Below, piece by piece: positions 1-11,562 of a stretch of DNA of 64,000 nucleotides. The notes under the pieces were generated by a model that saw only the letters and a list, made by a program, of their open reading frames with translations, searched no databases and was not told the DNA's origin. A program made the translations under genes and the position numbers. How positions within the stretch are numbered: position 1 is the stretch's first letter; each line of letters opens with the position of its first letter. The stretch is from Craspedostauros australis (Eukaryota > Bacillariophyta > Bacillariophyceae > Mastogloiales > Achnanthaceae), in NCBI GenBank assembly GCA_026770025.1, contig JAMXDE010000032.1:434001-498000 (forward strand). Direction: 5' to 3'.

Positions 1-41
1 GTCAGCGGCGTTGACCGCACTAGCTCGTGAAAGCGGCTCAT
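1..41 (-). CDS. possible 5' end of a gene running off the left edge
   Basis: On the minus strand an ATG at 41-39 opens a frame that stays open to the window edge (13 complete codons, beginning MSRFHELVRS). Upstream of it, at plus 42-130, lies a CAA/CAG-rich stretch of the sort often found in 5' UTRs in this window. Nothing in 13 codons allows a family to be named. It could equally be a chance frame, so this is a weak call. Confidence 0.25.
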   Translation of the reverse strand, partial: MSRFHELVRSTPL

Positions 42-707
42 GTTTGGTTCGTCTTCTGCTTCTTCCTGTTGCTGCTGTATTTGTTGCTGCTGCTATTGTT
101 ACTGCTATTGTTGCTTCCAGAGTGTTGCTTTGACTTGGTGGCATCAAGGAATGACAATGACAAAGGTAGAAGTGCCGCTGTCGCTTGATGATTGTCGTGT
201 TAGTTGTGGTCATTCGAGGAGGACGGCGAATGAGAAAAGGGCGTTCAAGGTATCGTATCGTGTCGTGAAAGGTGTCTGCGAACAACCCGAAAACGAGATT
301 GGGGTTTTTCACGATGGCGCCCAACATCCGCAACAGGGTCCCACCCAGCGCACGAAAACAAACACGCAGCAACAATGAATGGCAGCCACTTCCTTGGCTG
401 ATTTGCTCTCCTAACAACTGCACTTACGCATGCAGTGGTGCAGAACTGTTGTATATTATGATAATAGAATATAATTGTTTCTGTTTTCAACTATTGTTAT
501 GATCATGCATGCTGTGGCCAACGTGCAGGAGAGAGAAGAACAGCACGGTTGACGGGCGCCCTTGCACGAGCTTGTCCGGGCGTACAGTATTGGCATGCCA
601 GCTGATGCCGGTCATGAGGTGGCATATGCACTCGCGGCGTCTGTATGGCATATACTTGGCCAATATTATCATTTCGAGCGCTCCACTCTCCTTGCCTCTC
701 TCTGTCT
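42..707. other. intergenic, no supported gene
   Basis: This stretch contains TGC/TTG-rich simple sequence at 55-125 and the presumed 3' UTR of the ERD2-like gene at its right side. Short open frames occur on both strands, but none has recognisable content. Confidence 0.5.
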
Positions 708-2491
708 CTAGACGATTCCCATTCCATTGTGGGATGGGAGCACCAGCGGCGTTGCGTTCTTGACGGCGAGGTAGTAGTACCAGAAGAAGTCGACCATGAG
801 AACCAGCTGGATGAATTGCGCGAACAGAGCGAGGTATCCTGGCAGGGTGGATCCGTCGGCGCTGGCAAGCTCGTGGTAGCTGTAAATCCAGAAGAAGAAC
901 TCCATGACGCGTCCAAATCCCAAGGCCGCGACGAAGTGGGCTGTCAGCAATTCGACGACGCCGGACGCCTGCTTTTGGAACATGAATAACTGCGGGACGA
1001 GCGCTGCTGACTCGAGGAACATGGCGTACGTCCATGCCGTGTCGCTCATGAAGTCAGCATTGAGATTGGGGTGGACGAAGATGGCAAGCAGCAGGATGGG
1101 GACGGCGAGGTATATGGCTCCGAAGCCTGGTGGGACGTGCAGCTCTCCGAAGCTGTCGAGCTCTGCCTGGTAGGTGTGCTTGTACGGCACCAGGCAGGCC
1201 CAGAGCGCCGTCGAGGTGAAGACGAGCGACATGATCTCGATGATGTGGTACAACCAGTCACCGGACTTGTCGTACGGCAGGTAGCCCTCGTGGCGGATGA
1301 TGGATGTGAGGCGGAAGAAGAAGACCAGACAGTACAGCTGCAGCGTTTTGAGGGAGACGCCCGAGGCGCGCTTGCTTTTGAATGTCTTGAAATTGAGAAT
1401 GCCAAACCCAAACATGCGCGCCATGGCTCCGTACGTCATGAGGAAGGAGAAGTCGCCACCCGAAAGGAATTGGTAAATGAGTAGCGATGCTGTGAAGAAG
1501 CCTGCCCAGATGAGGACATGCTGGTTGAGCGACTGCAAAGCGATGCTCTTCTTTCCGTTCTTTGCCTTTTCTTCTTCTGATTTTTCATTGCCCTGTTGCA
1601 CGCATGTGGTGATGTGATATCGTTGCATATGTGAATTGCATGCATTGGAATAGTGCATTTGTTTGTGGTTGGCATCGATTTGGAGTGGTGAACATGAGTT
1701 TGGTTGGCCAGCGTTTGCATAAGGCATCAGCGGAGATGATGGGCACGGCACAATCGTCATTGTTTGTGGTGTGTTTGTGCGATCGCATTTATTGCGGCAG
1801 TCCGAGTTGCAGTTGTGGTTGTGGTGTTGTTGAGGAAGAGGCGAGTCATTGTGGCGTTGGCAATGTGGTATTGGCAATGTTGGTGGAGGGTGAGAGACCG
1901 AATCTGGCAGAAATCTTGCATCCAGGCAGACTAATCAGGTCGGCAAATGGCGGCAGTAGTGGTGGCATGTGCTTCCACGATTGTGATCTTGTGTGTGCTT
2001 CCACGATCGTGTATCCGCAGGCACAAACAGGTCATTACTGATTGCTCGGCTCGATTCACGTTTGATCATGGCGCCATCCTCCAAACAGGCCTCCATCCAT
2101 GTTTCAGATACGCTCGCATATGATTGCATGTTGTTGCATGTTGTTGCATATGATTGCATGTTGTTGGATGGAGGAATGAATGCCACCAAGCGCGCACGAA
2201 TCAGTAGAACGCAGCATGCAGGCCGCCAATGAATCTCACCTGGTATGCATCCGGCGTTCCTCCGTAGGCACCGTACTGCGATCCGTAGGTGGCGCCACCG
2301 GCTCCTCCCGATGCGTACGATGGGGCTGCTGCTGCGCCGCCGTAGCTGGGACCGCCGCTGCTGTAGCTAGGCGCCGCGTATCCAGGTGCGGCACCGCCAG
2401 GTGGAGCAGCGTAGCTCTGGGCACCGGCGCCGCCGTATCCACCGGAATTGGCCTTGAAGCCGTGGCGACCGTAGGGGCCCTCCGATGACAT
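708..2491 (-). CDS. ERD2/KDEL-receptor-like multispanning membrane protein
   Basis: Two exons are inferred: 2491-2240 and 1592-708, joined in phase 0 by a 647-bp GT-AG intron (donor CAG|GTGAGA, acceptor CAACAG|GGC), giving about 378 aa. Exon 1 encodes a low-complexity Gly/Ala/Tyr/Ser-rich cytosolic N-terminus. Exon 2 starts with a charged linker followed by about seven hydrophobic segments with ER-lumen-retention-receptor signatures (RASGVSLKTLQLY; RHEGYLPYDKSGDW). Canonical KDEL receptors are about 212 aa. The extended form here resembles the longer ERD2-like paralogues known in plants, whose ligand specificity is uncertain. Family role: retrieval of escaped ER proteins from the Golgi. The ATG at 2491 was chosen because it opens the exon that splices in frame; the longer frame running upstream from 1592 is intronic. 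Confidence 0.85.
1593..2239 (-). other. intron of the ERD2-like gene, repeat-bearing
   Basis: Long for this window. It contains tandem near-repeats of a TGCATATGATTGCATGTTGT unit at about 2112-2166 and a repeated CTTCCACGATYGTG unit at about 1971 and 1999. Confidence 0.6.
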
Positions 2492-3654
2492 GGCCGTGTA
2501 TCTTCTCTTGCGGTCTTATTGGCGTGTGGTTGCTGTCTTGTTGGCGTATGTGTGGTTGGTGTATGTGTGTGCGTATGCGCGTAGTGACACGTCTATGAAT
2601 GCGTCTACTCTACTCGTGTGGATGGAGGTCGGAGGCTTTGCAGATTGCGATCGCTTCGGTGCGATGTGCCGCTTTTGTGTGATGGATGTCCGTGCGAGCG
2701 CAATGATCGGGCGATGTGCGGTGGTGCTGTCCTGACTCTTCGGTTCCAGTCTTCCTCGTGCGCTCTCCTTGTTTGGTTGCCTTGCTTCTTTGTTTGGCGG
2801 GAATGTGAGGGTTGACAAATGACGCGAAACGCAATCAAAATGTCGGATTGCCCAAATGGAAAAATTTGGGGACGTTCGTACAAACTGATCGCGGTTTCTG
2901 ATGGGGATTATATCAATGTGTATTAAGGTATTCCTAGCGTTTATACCAAAACCAAAGACTCGGTTTTTTGGCAAGGCTTCACAATTTGGTCCAGTGACTC
3001 AAAACAGACCAAGACTCGTCGACCAAAATTCGAAGCCTTGCTGACGTCATGAGGTGGCAACCAAGAAGGAAAATAACTGGTAACATCACGAGTGTAGGAT
3101 GGAGAACTTGGAGATAGTCGTATGCAGAGCGGGCCGACCAGCTCGTACTCCTTGGGTGGCGTGCCCTACTTGCAGAGGCAACAGCGTTGGGATTGGGCAT
3201 CTTTCCATACTATTATATGATATTATATGTACCATTCATGTTGACTCTTGAGCGTAGCAGATCAAACCAAACGCAGATGGATTGGGATATGGCATGCAGT
3301 GTCGAACGTAATGTATCGGTCTCATCTCGAGGAGATCTGAGTTTGGTGTGCCATACCCGCGAGTACCCGAATGTGATCGAGCATGCCAGTCATATCTTGC
3401 ATATCTCCGCATTCTTCCATGGACTCCGCGTCGCCATGTTTCCTTTATGCTTGTGCTGCGGTCTACTATTATGTGCAGCCGCATTGAGTTGGAGGCTGCA
3501 TTGCAGTGTTAAACGTCCGTATGCACCGTCTCCGGCGATGATCTCTTGGTTGCCATTCTCCTGCGGAACCCGCGCAGCATATGACATGCCCTGGCTTGAC
3601 TCGTCGGTGCCGATGCGAAATAGAATGAATCACACAACAGAGCAGTGGAGCAAT
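2492..3654. other. intergenic / 5' flank of ERD2-like gene and 3' flank of K+ channel
   Basis: No coding region is supported. The part next to the ERD2-like start holds an E2F-like motif (see 2793-2803) and a pyrimidine-rich leader. The rest (2980-3650) shows no recognisable gene on either strand. Confidence 0.5.
2793..2803. promoter_or_regulatory. E2F-like motif TTTGGCGGGAA
   Basis: Exact match to the classical E2F/DP site core, about 300 bp upstream of the ERD2-like start codon. The same string occurs at 11210 and a near form at 8020, all in 5' flanks. Function is inferred only from the motif. Confidence 0.35.
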
Positions 3655-4007
3655 CTACTGACGCTTCCGAGTCTTCTCCATGCAAAAGCTCTCCAGGTAT
3701 TTTCGGGCGGGTTGCAGCAGTCCGCTCATGACGTTGATCACGAGCAATGCGTACACGGCGACTCCGAATCTGCCCATGTTCGTGGTGGGTGTGAGGTTGC
3801 CGTATCCAATGGTAGTGCCTGTCATTCCGTACGAGTACGTGCAAGTAAGCATGGCGTGTGTCATGTATCATGAGCGCGTTGTGGTATTCGTTTTGCGTAT
3901 GTTGGTGGAGCAAAATGGTGCAGAGCATTCAGAGGTCAGTATCGTATGGAATGATGAAACAGTGTCAAAGGATGACCATGAGAGCATTCAAAGGAGACAA
4001 CATACTT

Positions 4008-4038
<31 letters not shown>

Positions 4039-4690
4039 TCCTGTCTAATTGTGTCGTCGTTCTCCATTCATCTTCCATCACATGATCTCGTGTGTTGCAT
4101 TGCAGCACCCGCATGGCATCAAGTCACATCAAATTATTCGCAATGTAGTCCAACGCAACATACTGCGAGCGTTGGTGTGGACATCACACCTCACATTATT
4201 CACACTCACCAGTAACGATGCTGAGATGCATGGCCTCCGTGTAGGACATCTCCTCGACCGTCGAGAACAGACCAACGCCCAACGCCAAGGTGAGGCTCGA
4301 GATGGTGGTGATGCCACCGGGCACGGAGTCCTGCCACGACGAGGTCAGCGTCATCATGGGCCCGCAGAAGAATCCCAACCCGCCGAAGCACAGCATGAGG
4401 ATGAAGACGCGGCCCACGACGTCGGGATCGGCCGGGCAGATGTCGCCGAACCCGACGGTCGTCAAGGTGATGACGGCGCAGTAGAAGGCGTTGACGAGAC
4501 GGTGTCCGCCGGCCTCCTCCAGGATCATGCCCGGGATGAAGTAGAAGCCGAACATGCCAAACAGGACGAGCGCCGCGCCCAGCGCCACGACGCGTTCGGT
4601 GGCCAATTTGGGTTCGGAACCGCTGCTGGGCGTGGCCTTGCGTCCAGGCGACGGCGTGGCCAGTGCGGGAGATGGGTCGGACGACGACAT
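3655..4690 (-). CDS. two-pore-domain K+ channel (TPK-like)
   Basis: Exons 4690-4210 and 3818-3655 are joined by a 391-bp intron (donor ACTG|GTGAGT, acceptor GACAG|GCACT) to give 214 aa. Layout: an acidic Ser/Pro-rich N-terminus (1-32), TM1 (33-52), pore 1 with filter TTVGFGD (77-83), TM2 (92-112), TM3 (126-143), pore 2 with filter TTIGYGN (162-168), and TM4 (177-195). Two pores with four membrane helices define the TPK/KCO family, whose members form dimeric K+ channels in vacuolar or plasma membranes. No EF hand or 14-3-3 site is visible and the protein is short for the family. The intron falls immediately before the second filter, so retention would give a one-pore protein. The frame is open upstream to 5302, but that part is His-rich translated repeat, so I start at the Met at 4690. 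Confidence 0.85.
4009..4038. repeat. (CT)n microsatellite
   Basis: About 15 uninterrupted CT units inside the K+-channel intron. On the coding strand this is a GA run. Confidence 0.9.
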
Positions 4691-6054
4691 GTTGCGGATG
4701 GTGGCTCTGGGCGGCGACGATAGAACGGGCAACGGATGGGGAATGGGGCTGTACGTGTGCGTGTGCGATGTTCGGAATTGGTCAGGATCAATCGCCTCAG
4801 GATCTGGGGTGCTGGGACGTGATCTGATATTCTTCGAACCGTGGGAGAAGGGGGTTGTGCTCGAGATGGTTGCTGTGCCTGCACTTGTTATGTGCTCTTG
4901 TTGCGTGCTTTGCTCTTGTCGATGCTGACAATGGCGATGTTGACGATGTTGACAATGACAATGACGATGGTGGAGATGGTGATGGTGGTGGTAGACAGGA
5001 GGTAGATGGTGGGGTCTACTTTGTGTGTCGAGTTGCGCTGCAGTCGTGCGGATCGTGTTGTGACTGATTGCGAATCCGCGAAGGCTGTCGTGATGTGAGG
5101 CAACGAGGACGGGGTTCTCACGAACAAACACAACACAACGACAGCAAGTTCCCCAACACCAAGACAGCGCCAACGCTGCCGCTGTGTTCGTTTCGAGGCG
5201 AACAAAAGATCCCAGAAAACGAACCGTTGTACGAACAATCGAGGACAACTTTCCAAAGGAGCGGAGAGCACGATGCATCAACAATGACCTTCTCTTCGCC
5301 ACTCTTCAATCCGTCACAAGGCTTTCCTTCAGCTACTAGAAACACACATGCACATGCAATAGAATAATGGAATGTTGTAATGGACGATGAAAGACTTCAA
5401 TGAATTGTTAGCTCTGCCAGTTGCGGAGCTCATATATGTTTCATGCATTTGTAGAGTGGAACAGAGAGAGTAGACCGACGTGAGCAGAGTTGGTGTCGCA
5501 TCGATTTACGCCGTCTTTCGCGCATCTCCATGTCTCATTGTCTCCATCTCGCTGTGTCTGTGCGTACTCCTTTGTGTGGGTATTGTATATTACAGATGGC
5601 TCCAGCACGAGTAGAAGCCACCGGTCGGTTGGTTGATTCTGCATCATGCATGACTGTGTTGGTTTGCTTGTTGGTTTGCTTGTTCGTTCACATCCGTATC
5701 CCACGAATCATCAGCTGGCTGCAAGCACAATCCCCGCAGATATGACAACCGATAGTTTGGGGGCACGACATGGAATGTTGAGTCCGAGTGCGGGGGTCAT
5801 GGTTGCGCACCTGCATGCGCATGAGCAACATGCAAGAACATTGCGCAACTATCATTGGTACTCCATGAACTGTCGCAAAATCGAATGTCGCCTTGGATGG
5901 ATGCCGTGCCCAGGTGTATTGATGGGAAGGCACCATGGAAGATAATATAGCCCATCGAAGAGTTCGTTCATGGACTTTGCTTGAGACGGAACCAAGCAGA
6001 ACGTCGATCAGAAAATGCAAGCCGTTTCCCATGCCCCCAACTGTCGCGCCCTGC
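4691..6054. other. intergenic: K+-channel 5' flank and YOP1-like 3' flank
   Basis: At 4920-5000 there is a run of GATGTTGACAATG-type repeats (translated on the minus strand as a His-rich run). No supported gene. Confidence 0.5.
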
Positions 6055-7520
6055 TCATTCGTCTTTTTTCGTTTCTGCAACCGATGTGGCCTTGGCGGCA
6101 GCCGTGGCGAGCTCTCCGGTTGCGGAGGCCAATTCGGAAGCGATGGCATCAGCGGACTGTGACGTGGAAGAAACAAGACAGGATGGTTCCAACGTGAAGG
6201 TGGCAAGCAAAACAGGCATAGGTGAGAATGCATGTGTTCAAGCATGGCATGCACAGGGCAGAGCATCCAGATGCAAAAAAAGAAGAATGGCATGAAAGAG
6301 CAACGGCATTGTCGTCCTCCTTTCTCACTCTCTTTCGGTGTCGTCATTCATTGGATCGGCCATAGATTGCTTCGTTTGTTTGTTTGTTTGTTCGTCCATT
6401 CATTCATGCTGGACACACACATGATGCACTGACCTTCTTGGCATCGGCCATGGCAGCATCGATTCTGGATTCGTTCTTCTTGAGGAAATCCTTGAGGAAA
6501 CTGTCGTAGAGGAACTTGGCGCCCTTGGTTTGTGGGAGCATGGCCCAGAGCAGGAAGGCGAGCTTGAAGGCGTAGTAGAATGGGATCCAGTAGATCAGGA
6601 AGTCGATGAAGGATTCAATGAGGGAGAAGAAGGCAAAGACGATCCAGTACACGAGCCACTGGACGTCATCGCCGCGGTTCTTGGTCTCGATGGCCTCAAA
6701 GGACTTGAAGGCTGGGTAGACGAATCCCACCATGCTGCAGAGCACGCCTGCCCCGACCCCTGCGAAGATGAAGACCACCATCAGGACCACCACTCCCACG
6801 ACCATCTGCTCCTTTGGGATCTTGACTGTTTTCTGTCGATGTTGTTGTTGTCATATTGTCGTTTTGGGTGGTGGTGGTGATGATGACGACACACGCGGAA
6901 AGTGGAGCATTTGATACCGCCGCATGATTGTGAAGCAACGCAGATCGAGGCCAAACCGATTCCCAGACCATCAATGCGCAGTAGTACATGCACCATAGGT
7001 TCCATCGTGATGTGACATCATCATTTGGTGACGAGCGGAGAGAAGGAGGTCAAATTCATGATTGAAAACGGTATGTGAGGTGATTTTCATTTCTACCATG
7101 GTGGAGATTGCGTCCGAGCATCCATCTGATGCCCACTGCTTGCACTGCAACACCATTCAGTGCGCAATTGCCCATTCCATGTCCACGGTCGCTTGTGGTG
7201 TGAATACGATTGTGCCTGTCGTGACGAAGTGCCAAACGTGGGACAGAACATCTCCATCGTCCTGCACGCAGTAACAACCACGCAGAAGGACTGCCGTGCA
7301 TCGTAGTCGTGCACACCATACCCCATTCGGCTGCATGCCAGCACGGGGCATGGCATCATGCGCCATCGCAGCGCGCTTTGATCAGAACTGTCCTGCAGCG
7401 CCAACTTGAAGCATACAATACACCATGGCATTGTACAACACATACCTCTGCCTTGTCCAAAGCCGGAATCGAATCCAGCTTCGTGCGGAGATCTCCCATC
7501 TTTTCCTGAACGGTATCCAT
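6055..7520 (-). CDS. YOP1/REEP/HVA22 (TB2/DP1 family) ER-shaping protein
   Basis: Three exons, 7520-7446, 6832-6434 and 6156-6055, all in phase 0, give 191 aa. Exon 1 encodes the short N-terminal amphipathic segment ending ALDKAE, which continues after splicing as KTVKIPKEQ. This reproduces the N-terminal layout of yeast Yop1 and plant HVA22. Exon 2 carries the hydrophobic hairpins and the TB2/DP1 signature (YPAFKSFEAIETK; WLVYWIVFAFFSLIES). Exon 3 is an Ala-rich, Lys-terminated cytosolic tail. The family wedges into ER tubules to generate curvature. Donor and acceptor sites are GTATGT...CAG and GTCAGT...CAG. It lies head to head with the RPA2 gene, with a 759-bp shared flank. Confidence 0.88.
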
Positions 7521-8279
7521 CTTGGAGCAATGTAGTTGGGCTTGTAGAATATAATACGTATGTGTGGTTGTGATAGGTGTAGCTGTGGCTGGAGTGTGCG
7601 GAGTCGTCAACTCTACTTCAATCGGATTGCTTGTGATACCTTTGCTTTGCTTGTGTTGTGCTTGCAATGTGAATGCTCCGGTGTGGGGGCGAAGGTGGTG
7701 TTGCTGGACGAGGATCGAGGGAGATCCCCTCTCTCTCCCTCCTCCTTGTTGTTTGGCGGAGCGCGAGGAGTGGAGTTCGCACAAGCGCAGTGTTCTCCCG
7801 TTCTCGTTTTTGGTTGTTCTGTTTTTGGTTGAGGCGAATTCGGGGGACCCTTCGCCTAATTCGGGGATTTTTCTGTCGACACAACAACAGGGGGCGCGGG
7901 TTTGACTCTCCCTTTATTTTGGGGACTCATGGAAGTCCAAAACCAGCACATATCGATCACTTCGACTTGATCTGAAGGTACATCGGTAGCTTCTTTATTT
8001 TTGGCGCGAGTTTGGATTGTGGCGGGAAATTCTGCACGAGCAACAAGACGAAGAGAAGAGACCACAAGAGACGACGATGAAGCACGACAATCACACCACA
8101 CAAACGCGAATGCACACGTCCACACACCTGTCCACGCTCAAGTGTGGCACAAAAACGAATGACACAACAACACCACACAACCAAAACAGAAATCAACAAG
8201 AGACCAACCCAAAACGCAACACGACAGAGAAAGAATCAATCAATCGAGCAATCCAACCATCAATCAACGAGGTTTCATC
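7521..8279. promoter_or_regulatory. divergent promoter region of YOP1-like and RPA2 genes
   Basis: 759 bp between two divergently transcribed start codons. It contains TTTGGCGGAGCG at about 7753, TTTGGCGCGAG at 8000-8010 and TGGCGGGAAAT at 8020-8030, the latter two being E2F-type sites 250-280 bp upstream of the RPA2 ATG. An A/C-rich leader follows (8080-8270). E2F control of RPA2 would fit its S-phase role; this is inferred from motif and gene identity. Confidence 0.5.
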
Positions 8280-9814
8280 ATGAACTTCGGTGAGTGCATG
8301 AATATCATTGTGGGCTTGGAAGCGGAGGTGCTCTGCTCAACACGACATTGATGAATGGACAGGTGACGCCTTGGTTGTGTCACTTCCACCGTTGATGCTG
8401 TGTTTGGAAATCGCCAACACGAGGTTGCGACGTCCCTTGCTGGGCAGCAGAGACGGACGACGCCTTGGCAGCATGTTTACGCGTTTCTCACACCAATTAC
8501 TCTGTCCAATTCCTCGTCTGAAATCAATGGAACGACGACGCAATACAAATCATTCAATGCGATTGAACGCGATACGAAACATGGGACATCCGACAATGAC
8601 GATCAGGAATGGAATACGGCGGCGACGATAGCGGTGGATTTCAGAGCACCGGCGGTGGATATGGCATGGGAGATGGTGGCGGTGGCGATGGAGGTGGGAT
8701 GGGTGGATCTTCGCAGACCCAGCAACGAGAGAGGCTGCCCGTCGACGAGCAAACGATCGTCCCAGTCACCATCAAGATGGCCCTTTCCGCTCAACCTTCC
8801 CCCACAGGAGACGAGTACTCGGTGTTGCCGGACGGTCGCAAGTTGTCCTTAATCAAGTTCGTGGCTGCAGTGCGCGAATTCATGGATCACTCGACGAACG
8901 TCGTCTACAAGCTCGAGGACGGGACAGGGTGCACTGACATCAAGCAGTGGCTGAACGAGGACAGCTGCTCAGCTGTCGAAGAAATTCGCCAGCAGAGTTT
9001 GCGGGACAACATCTACGTCAAGGTCGTTGCGAAAATCAAGCAGTACAACGGCCAGGCCACCATTCTGGCGAACTCCGTCCTTCCCATTTCATCCGGCAAC
9101 GAGCTCACGCACCACATGCTGTCAGTGGTGTACGAGGCGGAATCCTTCAAGAGAGCTGACAGCATCGTTGCGCCGGTCTCGTCGATGCAAGCGGACGCAA
9201 TGACGTTCGGAGGTTCGATGCAGCAGATGAGTGGCGGTGGCATGGGCGTGGGGGTCGTCGGTGATGAGGGCAACTCGTTCGATGGCAGGACGTTCCCTCC
9301 ATTCATGGTGCAAGAAGTGAAGGGCTACATCAAGCAACACGAAGGTACGTGTGGTACGCGTGTGATCATGGTGTGGCAGTAAGGAGGAAGTGGTGCCCAT
9401 GGTTGCTGGCAGTGTCTGCTCCAACAATTGCGTCTCTTTGTTGTTGTGGTGGTGGACGAGTTGACTCCTGACAGTCGGATGCGACTTTTGAACACCACGT
9501 ATTCACCGCTCATCTCACCCTTTGATGCTGTCCTTGTCCAATAATGCAACTGCCGCCTTCGATTTTGAATTCGCCTTGCCCCACCCATCGGTGCATCTCT
9601 CCACCATACTGCTCTCCTCCTCCTCTTTCAAACCATACAACTACAAACTCCACTCTGCACGACAGAAACGCGAGCGGATGGTGCCGACCTCAACGAACTC
9701 ATCCCAGCACTCTCACACTACCCTAGAGATCAGATCAAGGACCTGGTCTCGGCGATGGCAGTGGAAGGCATCATATATTCCACGACGGCTGACCATTTCT
9801 ACAAGTTCTGTTAG
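8280..9814 (+). CDS. RPA2: replication protein A 32-kDa subunit
   Basis: Three exons: 8280-8289 (ATG AAC TTC G), 8607-9344 and 9666-9814, giving 298 aa. The 10-bp first exon is inferred because it supplies an ATG and fuses in frame to a Gly-rich N-terminus typical of RPA32 (a phosphorylation-prone leader). The OB-fold (about 50-185) has the expected KFVAAVREF and YKLEDGTG strands. The last exon supplies the C-terminal winged helix (DLNELIPALSHYP; QIKDLVSAMAVEGIIYSTTADHFYKF), which in other eukaryotes docks repair proteins. RPA2 is the middle subunit of the nuclear ssDNA-binding heterotrimer. If exon 1 were wrong, translation could start at the internal Met at 8609 with little loss. Confidence 0.88.
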
Positions 9815-10073
9815 AGGGCACTTGTCTCTAGCAGAGTACCATCGTCGCCCAATCTCACGCAATACATTCGTCGCTTGCCAATCCGTCGTGAATAATCTAT
9901 TCTACTAGAGCGTAATAGTCTGCATTGATGCATCGCCTCGTGTGGTATCCGAACATGGTGGCCGTTCAACTCAAGCGGAGACAGAGAAAAGATAACATTT
10001 ACCCAACTTTACACTACTCTGCTCAGTTCCATAAGTATTCGCGTCTTCCAATAGAAGTAGGGTACGACACGTG

Positions 10074-11022
10074 TTAGGAGATGACACTCCTGACTTGCTG
10101 GATTATCGTATCAACAGACGCCAGCGCACCCTGACCGACTTCGCCACATGCCAGCTTCTTCGTCATCGGTGTGATAACACCAACTCCGTTCCGCCCATCG
10201 TGCTCCGTATTCCAAAAGCCTTGAATGGCATGGAGCTGTTGCCACGTCAGCGGATGATCCCACATGGCCGTGTTCATCGCGGGCGCCAAGAGCAATGGCT
10301 TTCCCGGGCGCCGGCGTGTCGTGCTGCCATGACCAAAGTCCCATGCACGCACAACGCATGACAACGTGTCATCGCAAAGCCCCTGGCTCAGCTTGGCCAG
10401 CGTGTGCGCCGACAATGGAGCGATCAACAGCAGATCAGCCCAATCCCTGAGGTCAATGTGCAACACGGGGTCGCCCATCATATTCCATTGCTTCCACTCG
10501 TCGTCGGCGTCTGATGCAAGGTTAGGGGTGAGGTGAGGAGAGGAGAGAGGGAAGGCGAAGGAGTGGAACATGTTGAAATATGGGGCGAAGGATACAAGCA
10601 TCATGGTTTGCCCCATGTTTCCAAGAGACTTGTCGGAGAGCAGCAGTGTTCTGCACGGTGCAAGTAAGCACATGCTCGCGGCACAACGCTGCAAGTCTTG
10701 AGCATACCATACGCAGGCACGCACTTTGTGTGCACTCACGTATGACCTCGATCACATCACCTCCTTCCACTCCATCCTGCGTTAGCTGGAGGAATTCATC
10801 CCACCAGCTCTCATTGTACGACCTGGCCTTTTGCCAGAAATTGGCACCACCCTCCGTCAGCAGAACTCGGACATGGCACCTGCACTCCTTCACCAACCGC
10901 ACGGCGATCTCGGGACATTTGACGGCTGCGACGGACCCAGTCACGCCGAGAAGCACGTGCGGCCGGTCCTTGCGGCCTGCGCTGCTGGCTTGATGCTTGG
11001 CATCGTCGTCATCGGCGTTCAT
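10074..11022 (-). CDS. PPCDC: phosphopantothenoylcysteine decarboxylase (PPCDC, HAL3-type flavoprotein)
   Basis: Exons 11022-10740 and 10510-10074, joined across a 229-bp intron (ATAC|GTGAGT ... CAG|ACGCC), encode 239 aa. The enzyme decarboxylates 4'-phosphopantothenoylcysteine to phosphopantetheine in CoA synthesis, using FMN. Visible signatures are the N-terminal LLGVTGSVAA FMN loop, WNMMGDPVLHIDLRDWADLL with the catalytic His, the substrate-recognition motif APAMNTAMW, and the flap CGEVGQGAL with the conserved Cys. All active-site elements are present. It is convergent with RPA2 (259 bp between stops) and divergent from the ferroportin gene. An open frame reading through the donor is intronic. 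Confidence 0.93.
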
Positions 11023-11562
11023 CTGAATCGAACCGTCCTGCTGATTCTCGTGGGTACGGTAGTTGTGATTGCGATTGCGATTGTGATCATACTCGTACTG
11101 AAGTATAATATTCTACGATCTACCCGTCTCGCGTTGTCTTCTTGTCATCGCCATGTCGTGACGAGTGTTCTCACGTGAGGTTTGGGATGATGTCTTTCTT
11201 GATTGCAGATTTGGCGGGAAATCGTGGAGTTTGATGAGATTGTGATGTTTAGTCGAATGAGTCAAAAAGCCAACAACAACGCCTCCGCATCACTAACTCT
11301 CCTCCTTCGTTGATGACTCGTGTGTTGCATCGCAGCCATCGTCCTCTCTCTGTGCTCACTCGCGCTCGTGGAGAGTGGCTACATTCTTGGAGCAATCCAA
11401 CCATGATGGATTGATCTGGACACCAAGGCAACACGACCAAACGACGACACGGCAGCCGAGAGCTAATGCATGCGACTGGTGGATAGTGAATGGTGAATGG
11501 AGACCTGGTTTCGCTGATGCCTTTCACGCATCGCTGATCATCCGTTCGAAGCAGAAACGAGA
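11023..11562. promoter_or_regulatory. divergent promoter region of PPCDC and ferroportin genes
   Basis: 540 bp between two divergent start codons. A perfect 12-bp TTTGGCGGGAAA sits at 11210-11221. GATTGC repeats at 11065-11090 lie just upstream of the PPCDC start. No ORF of interest. Confidence 0.45.

Noticed and set aside
4691-5302. N-terminal extension of the K+ channel up to 5302
   Set aside because: It translates repeat DNA into a His-rich run and is not needed for any channel domain. A start at 4690 gives a normal TPK N-terminus.
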